From JAZQNF01 sp045641505 (GTDB taxonomy: Bacteria; Bacillota; Clostridia; Lachnospirales; Bianqueaceae): a stretch of DNA of 12,168 nt. The stretch spans positions 1 through 12,168 of the forward strand of contig JAZUHB010000057.1 in assembly GCA_045641505.1 (NCBI GenBank), in the 5' to 3' direction. Positions 7,823 to 12,168 of this stretch are shown one piece after another (positions within the stretch are counted from its first letter, which is position 1; each line of letters begins with the position of its first letter). The translations under genes were made by a program, and so were the position numbers. The notes below the pieces were generated by a model. The model made no database searches, was not told where the DNA came from, and was given only the letters and a program-made list of their open reading frames with translations.

Positions 7823-8504
7823 AGAAAACTACGATGCCGTGCGGGCGGAGATCGACGCCGCCTGCGCGAGAGCGGGGCGCCTGCCCGGCGAGGTGACGCT
7901 GATCGCGGTCAGCAAGACCAAGCCCCTCGAAATGATCCGGGAGCTTGCGGACGCGGGCGTGACCGACTTCGGCGAGAACAAGGTGCAGGAGCTTTCCGAC
8001 AAGCACGACCGGCTGGCGGCACCCGAGGTCCGCTGGCACTTGATCGGCCACCTGCAGCGCAACAAGGTGAAGTACCTGGAGGAGCGCGCCGTGGCGCTGA
8101 TCCACTCGGTCGATTCGCTCCGGCTCGCGGAGGAGATCGAAAAGGAGGCCGCGAAGCGCGGTCTCGTCCAGCCGATCCTTCTGGAGGTCAATATCGGCGC
8201 CGAGGAGAGCAAGAGCGGCTGCGCGCCCGAGGAAGTGACGGCGCTCGCGCAGGCTGTGACGGCGCTGCCGCACCTGTCGCTCCGGGGCCTGATGTGCGTC
8301 GCGCCGGCCTGCGGCGATCCCGAGGAGGTCCGTCCCTGCTTCGCGCGGATGCGGGCGCTCCGCGATGAGATCCGTGCCTTCGCCCCGTCCTGCACGGAGC
8401 TTTCGATGGGCATGACCGGCGACTACCGGGTCGCGGTCGAGGAGGGCGCCACCCTGGTGCGGGTGGGCTCGGCCATCTTCGGGGCGAGAGACTATTCAGT
8501 ATAA
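7815..8504 (+). CDS. yggS: PLP homeostasis protein, YggS/PROSC (YlmE) family
   Basis: This 229-aa cytoplasmic protein binds pyridoxal 5'-phosphate and keeps free PLP and amino-acid pools in balance; no catalytic reaction is established for the family. It is a single alanine-racemase-like barrel of normal length. LIAVSKTKP places the PLP lysine at residue 34. Further family motifs are DFGENKVQEL, WHLIGHLQRNKVKYL, HSVDSLRLA, LLEVNIGAEESKSGC, LRGLMCVAP, LSMGMTGDYRVAV and the phosphate-binding end GATLVRVGSAIFGAR. The ATG has GGAGG 6 nt upstream and overlaps the last 8 nt of the MATE gene. In many Firmicutes this gene sits beside sepF and other division genes, but here it ends a glycosidase operon. 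It is followed by a strong terminator. Identity is firm; a functional link to the upstream genes is not evident. Confidence 0.95.
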   Translation: MLKENYDAVRAEIDAACARAGRLPGEVTLIAVSKTKPLEMIRELADAGVTDFGENKVQELSDKHDRLAAPEVRWHLIGHLQRNKVKYLEERAVALIHSVDSLRLAEEIEKEAAKRGLVQPILLEVNIGAEESKSGCAPEEVTALAQAVTALPHLSLRGLMCVAPACGDPEEVRPCFARMRALRDEIRAFAPSCTELSMGMTGDYRVAVEEGATLVRVGSAIFGARDYSV

Positions 8505-8544
8505 AGGTGTTTTTTCCCTCGAACACTGTTCATGTTTCGATTGC

Positions 8545-8573
8545 AAAAAGGGATAGCAACTATCCCTTTTTTT
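8545..8573 (+). terminator. Intrinsic terminator of the GH51-yggS operon
   Basis: AAAAAGGGATAG (8545-8556) pairs perfectly with CTATCCCTTTTT (8560-8571) around a CAA loop, and the T run continues to 8573. The A run before the stem makes it potentially bidirectional. It lies 40 nt after the yggS stop and isolates the operon from the AT-rich gene downstream. Confidence 0.9.
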
Positions 8574-8586
8574 CGTGTATTCATTC

Positions 8587-8595
8587 TGCTATATT
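8587..8595 (+). promoter_or_regulatory. Extended -10 promoter for the AT-rich HTH gene
   Basis: TGCTATATT has the TGn extended -10 form followed by TATATT (8590-8595). The -35 position at 17-bp spacing falls in the T run of the upstream terminator and shows no good hexamer; extended -10 promoters can do without one. Transcription would begin near 8602, giving a leader of about 37 nt. Confidence 0.4.
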
Positions 8596-8627
8596 GATGA
8601 TGAAAGGAGCACACCAGAATAGGATGT

Positions 8628-8634
8628 GGAGAGG
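8628..8634 (+). promoter_or_regulatory. Ribosome binding site that sets the HTH gene start
   Basis: GGAGAGG lies 4 nt before the ATG at 8639 (7 nt if GGAG is the anchoring part). In-frame ATGs at 8507 and near 8600 have no purine-rich site at suitable spacing, and 8507 would precede the terminator hairpin. An AAAGGAG at 8603-8609 is 14 nt from the ATG at 8624, too far. The start at 8639 is therefore preferred. Confidence 0.7.
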
Positions 8635-8638
8635 TAAG

Positions 8639-9622
8639 ATGGCAAAGAAAAGCGATTACGAAATTGATGGCGATTGGTATAAATTCAACAACACCAAACT
8701 CCGGGAAATCATTCAAATACAAAATTCTTCTCGGGGGGCTTTTGAGCAGTTTTATCGGAAAGTGGTAAGCCGTAATGTTGGAATTTCATACGATGCTGTC
8801 AAAGGATGGGTCACAAAAGATACAAATCCTGCATCATTAGATGATGTTAAGGAACTTGCTGATGTTCTTGAAGTACCATATTTGCGTCTGCTTGAACCTA
8901 CTTCCTATGCGGCAGATCATGTGAACACCCGACTGCAGAGAATACGTTTTGATGAGGTAACAGATGCATTTAGCCTTAGGTATGAAGGGTTTTCAAATGT
9001 TCTTGATATAATCATCGGGAGGGGATTATTTTCTTCAACTAATGTAAATAATGCTTCCAATATTGCGGAGAGAATAATCGATATTCTTGGAATAGACGAA
9101 ATCGAAAAGCGCAGTTTCCCGGAATTATTAGGATATAGATTTGTGTATTCTGAGGATGTGTTGAAAGATATGTCCGACACTGAGTTAATTGCTGCTATGA
9201 AAAACGGCTATGTCGATGATGAAGGAGAAAGATTATTTGATGAAGAAGGGAAAGTCAACATTGACAGGAGAAAATTCGGGAAGCGCCTATTAGAAAACGC
9301 TACATGGTTAGATTCCGAAGAACGTGATGATCTTCGGACGGTAATCGAAGAAGCGGATCGTTGGTGGGATTACTGTGATACGCCGTTTAAATTGCTGAAG
9401 ATCGATATAAATGCTTGCGGACTTCATCTGGCGAAGTATACTATGGGACCTGGCTGGAGCAAACCAACACACGAAGATCGATGGAGATTACTTTTGGATG
9501 TTCTTGCTCTTTTAGATATGCGGGTTGAGACTGCAGGTCTTTGTTGGGCTCGCGAAATGCATGTGGATCAATTCGAAAGCGAGTTCTTTGTCACGATTGA
9601 AACATTTAAGTTTTTTGACTAG
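8639..9622 (+). CDS. Orphan protein with N-terminal XRE/Cro-like HTH, C-terminus unknown
   Basis: I do not recognise this 327-aa protein as a named family. Residues about 18-76 look like a Cro/C1-type helix-turn-helix: ISYDAVKGWVTKDTNPASLDDVKELADVLEVPYLRLL resembles the recognition-helix and following helices of XRE regulators. The remaining 240 residues form an acidic, mostly helical region with no zinc-peptidase HExxH, nuclease, kinase or membrane signature that I can see. Notable stretches are GFSNVLDIIIGRG, the charged DDEGERLFDEEGKVNIDRRKFGKRLLE and a Trp/Cys-bearing tail (RWWDYCD, GPGWSKPTHEDRWRLLLDVLALLDM, GLCWAREM). Base composition and codon use are markedly AT-rich against all neighbours, indicating recent acquisition. 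It stands alone, with its own likely promoter and terminators on both sides. It may be a DNA-binding regulator or stress/phage sensor, but this is inference. Confidence 0.75.
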   Translation: MAKKSDYEIDGDWYKFNNTKLREIIQIQNSSRGAFEQFYRKVVSRNVGISYDAVKGWVTKDTNPASLDDVKELADVLEVPYLRLLEPTSYAADHVNTRLQRIRFDEVTDAFSLRYEGFSNVLDIIIGRGLFSSTNVNNASNIAERIIDILGIDEIEKRSFPELLGYRFVYSEDVLKDMSDTELIAAMKNGYVDDEGERLFDEEGKVNIDRRKFGKRLLENATWLDSEERDDLRTVIEEADRWWDYCDTPFKLLKIDINACGLHLAKYTMGPGWSKPTHEDRWRLLLDVLALLDMRVETAGLCWAREMHVDQFESEFFVTIETFKFFD

Positions 9623-9634
9623 AGAACAAAAAAA

Positions 9635-9671
9635 CGAACTCCCGAGGTTTTCCTCGGGAGTTCGCTTTTTT
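9635..9671. terminator. Bidirectional intrinsic terminator between convergent genes
   Basis: CGAACTCCCGAGG (9635-9647) and CCTCGGGAGTTCG (9652-9664) form a perfect 13-bp stem around a TTTT loop. An A run precedes it (9628-9634) and T6 follows (9666-9671), so it works for both strands. It ends the AT-rich HTH gene on the plus strand and the DUF5662 operon on the minus strand; the DUF5662 stop codon (9670-9672) lies partly in the T run. Confidence 0.92.
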
Positions 9672-10209
9672 ATTGAACTTTTTTTGCCGCCTTCACGTAT
9701 TCCCTCACCGCCGCGAAGGCCTTTTCCTCGCCTTCCTCGGCCAGGATGCGGAGCAGCCGCTCCAGCTCGTCCGAGGTCTCCGGATGGATGAAGCGGTTGG
9801 CCTTGGCCTTCTCGAAATACAGGAGCGGATGCCGGTCGGTATAGTTTTTACCCTGGTAGATCTTGCTGGCGGCGACGCGGTCGCAGAACATCTCGGCGAC
9901 GAAGCGGGCGGGCATCTTCACGGGCGAAACCTTCCGGGTGACCGGATCGTAGTCGGTCCAGTACTCGAAATGGTGACGGTTCCGGCCCTTGTGGTGGAGC
10001 CAGGCGGGGGAGTAGCCGTATTCCCTGCGCTCGCCCTCCTGGGGGCTCTTCGTGCCGGTCCAGAAGCGGGCGCCGGGGAAGAACTCCGCCGGGGAATATT
10101 TGGACAGATCGTGCCCGAGGCCCTGCCAGCCGATTCCGCACTTGAAGCAGTGCCGGATCACCTGGTTCCGGTGCCGGGTGATGGTGATGAAATGACGGAT
10201 GATATGCAT
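9670..10209 (-). CDS. DUF5662 family protein
   Basis: This 179-aa protein matches the family I know as DUF5662, common in Firmicutes and without an established function. Landmarks are an N-terminal helix with ITRHRNQVIRHCFKCG, then WQGLGHDLSKYSPAEF, the conserved WLHHKGRNRHHFEYWTDY block, PARFVAEMFCDRVAASKIYQGKNYT and a helical tail. Conserved His33-Asp34, His72-His73, His79-His80 and Asp110 could bind metal, which would suit a hydrolase of HD-like type; that is inference. No signal peptide or membrane helix is present. Its ATG lies 10 nt after the PIG-L stop, with AAAGG about 8-10 nt upstream, so it is the last gene of the minus-strand operon. It ends in the bidirectional terminator. Family call is from remembered consensus. 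Confidence 0.82.
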   Translation of the reverse strand: MHIIRHFITITRHRNQVIRHCFKCGIGWQGLGHDLSKYSPAEFFPGARFWTGTKSPQEGERREYGYSPAWLHHKGRNRHHFEYWTDYDPVTRKVSPVKMPARFVAEMFCDRVAASKIYQGKNYTDRHPLLYFEKAKANRFIHPETSDELERLLRILAEEGEEKAFAAVREYVKAAKKVQ

Positions 10210-10219
10210 TTTGCTGCCT

Positions 10220-10951
10220 TTACAGATAGTATTCGCGGCCGCGGAAGTAGCTGCCGGTGCCGCCCCAGCGGAACTTGTCCGTGAGGAGCGAGCGGAGGGT
10301 GAGGTCGGCGTTTCCGTCGGGGAACTTGACGACGCGGAAGGCCTCGGCGTAGACGAACTCGTGGTCGTAGCCGTTCACCTTCGCGTAGGCCATGTGGCCG
10401 CGCCACTGGGCGGAGACCTCCTTCTCGCGCCAGAGCCAGGGGCAGTCACCTTCGTTGAAGTGCAGGAGCACCTCCTTCACGGGCTCGATCACGCCGGTGA
10501 TGTCGAGCGTGAGGTCCGGCTCGCCGAAGAGGGCCATCGTCTGCAGCGGGCCCACCTCGTAGGCGTAGATCTCCTTCACGTGACCGGCCCGGGCCAGCGC
10601 GTCGAGCTGGGCCTTCGCGCAGGCGGCGTGCTCGAGGTGATTGTCCTTCGGCCACATGATGAAGGCGATATCGGGATCCGCCTCGGCGACCATCTCCGTG
10701 TAGGCGGCGACGGTGTCCTCGTTGTACATGAGCGCGTCGCGGGCGTCGACGAAGCGGCAGAGCTTGTCCTTGATGCCGAGGAGCGCGAAGCTGTCGCTGG
10801 TCTGGGGCGCGCCGCCCGCCTCGTGATAGGGGCTCGTCAGCCAGCCGAGCGTGACCTCACAGCCCGCGTCCGCGAGGAGCTTCGCGGTGCCGCCGCAGCC
10901 GTATTCCATGTCGTCGCTGTGGACGCCGAGAATCAGTACTTTCAGTGCCAT
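10220..10951 (-). CDS. PIG-L/LmbE family deacetylase
   Basis: This 243-aa protein belongs to the zinc-dependent deacetylases that remove acetyl groups from N-acetylglucosamine-type substrates (GlcNAc-PI, bacillithiol and mycothiol precursors, and others). The N-terminal motif GVHSDDMEYGCGGT replaces the usual aHPDDE..cGGt: His11 and Asp14 should bind zinc and Asp13 act as base. The third ligand is His108 in PKDNHLEH. The Ser at position 12 and Met at 15 in place of Pro and Glu make it a divergent member. No signal peptide, so cytoplasmic. The ATG has GGAGG 5 nt upstream; the gene lies 15 nt after the PAP2 gene and 10 nt before DUF5662, in one operon. Bacillithiol synthesis is one possible role, but no bshA or bshC is in view and the substrate is unknown. 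Confidence 0.88.
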   Translation of the reverse strand: MALKVLILGVHSDDMEYGCGGTAKLLADAGCEVTLGWLTSPYHEAGGAPQTSDSFALLGIKDKLCRFVDARDALMYNEDTVAAYTEMVAEADPDIAFIMWPKDNHLEHAACAKAQLDALARAGHVKEIYAYEVGPLQTMALFGEPDLTLDITGVIEPVKEVLLHFNEGDCPWLWREKEVSAQWRGHMAYAKVNGYDHEFVYAEAFRVVKFPDGNADLTLRSLLTDKFRWGGTGSYFRGREYYL

Positions 10952-10966
10952 GGGAACCTCCGGAAA

Positions 10967-11641
10967 TCAAGCATTCGCGGCCTTTTTGCAGCCGCCGGTC
11001 AGCGCGTAGTACAGGGTGACGAGCGCGGCGGAAAGGAGCAGTCCGCCGATGATGTCGGTGGTCCAGTGCGCGCCGGAGAGCACGCGCAGCACGATGCAGA
11101 CCACGGTCAGCGCCACGAGGCAGAAGGAGCAGAAGCTCGCGAAGCGGGGAAGGTTGCGGAAATACTTCTTTACGGGGCGGACCAGGCAGAGGAAGGCGAC
11201 GCAGGAAAGCAGCGTGTGGGAGGAGGGATAGGAGGCCTCCGGCCACTCCTCCGGGTCGACGATGACGGGACGGAAGTTGATCGCCACCTTCTCGAAGAGG
11301 AAATAGAAGACGAGGGCCAGCGCGAAGACGCAGCCCAGCACGATGATGTCCCGGTCCACCTTTTTCAGGGTTCTGCGGGTGATCCACTGGTAAAGCCCCA
11401 GGCAGGCCGCCGCGACGCAGCCGAGGACGGCCAGGTAGCCGATGTACTTCGTGATCGTGTAGGCGCTCTCGTGGTAGCCGATGAGCTCCGCGATCGGGCC
11501 GTTGATCTCCGCGAAGGCGACCTCGGTCTCCTGCGGGCCGATGGGCTGGATGTCCACGAGCTTCAGCAGCAGGGTGAAGACGGTGAAGATCACGAACAGG
11601 AGCAGGGAAGTGAGAAGCATGTTTTTGTCGATCTTTTTCAT
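10967..11641 (-). CDS. PAP2 family membrane phosphatase
   Basis: This 224-aa polytopic membrane protein (about 6 helices, the first at residues 9-27) belongs to the type 2 phosphatidic acid phosphatase family, which dephosphorylates phosphatidate, undecaprenyl diphosphate or similar lipid phosphates at the membrane. The three active-site motifs are present: KVAINFRP (Lys118, Arg124-Pro125), YPSSH (His142) and RVLSGAHWTTDIIGG (Arg186, nucleophile His192, Asp196). The first motif has five rather than six residues between Lys and Arg-Pro, a minor departure. The C-terminus is KKAANA. The start ATG has AAAGGA about 8 nt upstream. It lies 24 nt after the Nudix gene and 15 nt before the PIG-L gene on the same strand, so co-transcription is likely. 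The exact lipid substrate cannot be assigned. Confidence 0.9.
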   Translation of the reverse strand: MKKIDKNMLLTSLLLFVIFTVFTLLLKLVDIQPIGPQETEVAFAEINGPIAELIGYHESAYTITKYIGYLAVLGCVAAACLGLYQWITRRTLKKVDRDIIVLGCVFALALVFYFLFEKVAINFRPVIVDPEEWPEASYPSSHTLLSCVAFLCLVRPVKKYFRNLPRFASFCSFCLVALTVVCIVLRVLSGAHWTTDIIGGLLLSAALVTLYYALTGGCKKAANA

Positions 11642-11665
11642 GGGTATGTCCTTTCGGTCAGAAAA

Positions 11666-12157
11666 TCACAGAGCGAGCGGCCGGCCGTTCAGCGCGGCCT
11701 CAGCGAGGCGTTCGCCCTCGTAGCGGAGCTTCAGGGAGAAGAAGGGGGCACCTTCCTCCAGGAGCCGCATGAAGATCCGGTCGCCCTCCCACTGGGGGAG
11801 CGCCGCGAAATCCTTTTTGGGAATCCACTCGGGGACGCCTTCGTCGCAGTCCGTGAGGGTGCCCTCGAAGCCGTCGGCGGTGAAAAGGTGCATGTACTCG
11901 GTCTCCCAGCGGTCCGAGACGAAGGTGACGAGGCCGCGGTAGGCGTAAGAGGTGAGGGTGAGGCCCGTTTCCTCGAGGACCTCGCGCAGCAGGCATTCCT
12001 CGGGGCTCTCGCCGTCCTCGAACTTTCCGCCGATGCCGATCCACTTGTCGCGGTTGAGGTCGTTTTCTTTTTTGGTGCGGTGCAGCATCAGATACTCGTC
12101 GCCGCGCTCGACGTAGATGAGTGAGGAGTTGACCGCGCGAAAGACCTTCTTGTCCAT
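11666..12157 (-). CDS. Nudix hydrolase (MutT / 8-oxo-dGTP diphosphatase-like)
   Basis: This 163-aa cytoplasmic enzyme would hydrolyse a nucleoside diphosphate linked to another moiety; MutT-type members sanitise oxidised dGTP. A perfect Nudix box GX5EX7REUXEEXGU spans Gly44 to Leu66 (GKFEDGESPEECLLREVLEE then TGL), giving the Mg2+-binding REVLEE helix. Upstream, YLMLHRTKKENDLNRDKWIGIGG is typical of the MutT/8-oxo-dGTP group found in Firmicutes; downstream, WIPKKDFAALPQWEGDRIFMRLL is the usual C-terminal part. The length is normal for the group. The ATG has GGAGG 6 nt upstream, placed at the last bases of the window, so any promoter lies outside. It is the first visible gene of the minus-strand operon. 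The family is certain; the 8-oxo-dGTP specificity is by resemblance only. Confidence 0.92.
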   Translation of the reverse strand: MDKKVFRAVNSSLIYVERGDEYLMLHRTKKENDLNRDKWIGIGGKFEDGESPEECLLREVLEETGLTLTSYAYRGLVTFVSDRWETEYMHLFTADGFEGTLTDCDEGVPEWIPKKDFAALPQWEGDRIFMRLLEEGAPFFSLKLRYEGERLAEAALNGRPLAL

Positions 12158-12168
12158 GTCCCGCCTCC

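Noticed and set aside
8521..8531. GAACA-C-TGTTC palindrome considered as a LexA (SOS) box
   Set aside because: The Gram-positive LexA box needs GAAC-N4-GTTC; here the spacing is three and the site lies between a gene end and a terminator, upstream of the proposed promoter.
8507..8638. N-terminal extension of the AT-rich HTH protein to the ATG at 8507
   Set aside because: This stretch contains the yggS operon terminator and the likely promoter, and no ribosome binding site precedes 8507.
10199..12124. 641-codon plus-strand open frame across the minus-strand operon
   Set aside because: It runs antisense through three well-supported genes (Nudix, PAP2, PIG-L) and their spacers, with low-complexity Val/Glu/Ala/Asp content.

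Overview
The window looks like a chromosomal segment from a GC-rich Firmicute, most likely an anaerobic gut-type Clostridia relative. The basis is strong GGAGG Shine-Dalgarno sites, intracellular LacZ, GH51 and GH3 glycosidases without signal peptides, a DUF5662 protein, and a strong G/C bias at third codon positions. The genus cannot be fixed from the sequence. One gene in the middle (8639-9622) is clearly AT-richer: hand counts give 24/60 G+C at 9061-9120 against 46/60 at 1561-1620.

Layout. (1) Bases 2-2272 (+) are the C-terminal part of a LacZ-type GH2 beta-galactosidase, cut by the left edge. (2) Bases 2273-2371 hold a 12-bp-stem hairpin whose loop carries a -35-like hexamer; a perfect TATAAT follows directly, so a terminator (or operator) and a promoter are stacked. 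(3) Bases 2372-8504 (+) form a tight operon: a GH51-like protein, a GH3 glycosidase, a MATE transporter and the PLP-homeostasis protein YggS, joined by a 1-nt gap, an ATGA overlap and an 8-nt overlap. (4) Bases 8545-9671 hold a solitary AT-rich HTH gene of unknown function between two strong intrinsic terminators. (5) Bases 12157-9670 (-) form a convergent operon: Nudix hydrolase, PAP2 membrane phosphatase, PIG-L/LmbE deacetylase and a DUF5662 protein.

Function. LacZ, the GH51-like protein and GH3 fit cytoplasmic trimming of imported plant oligosaccharides. The GH51-like protein has lost its acid/base glutamate (IGNE became IGSS), so it is probably not a normal retaining arabinofuranosidase. 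No sugar importer is visible; the only transporter is the MATE protein, coupled to GH3. An intrinsic-terminator-like hairpin lies inside the first 20 codons of the MATE gene and may limit transcription of MATE and yggS relative to the glycosidases. The minus-strand operon carries small hydrolases for nucleotides, phospholipids or isoprenyl phosphates, and N-acetyl sugars, with no single pathway evident.

No tRNA, rRNA, CRISPR array, IS element or integrase was seen, and no gene-free stretch exceeds 134 bases. The strongest candidates for something undescribed are the active-site-altered GH51 protein, the orphan AT-rich HTH gene, and the two overlapping RNA/promoter structures.
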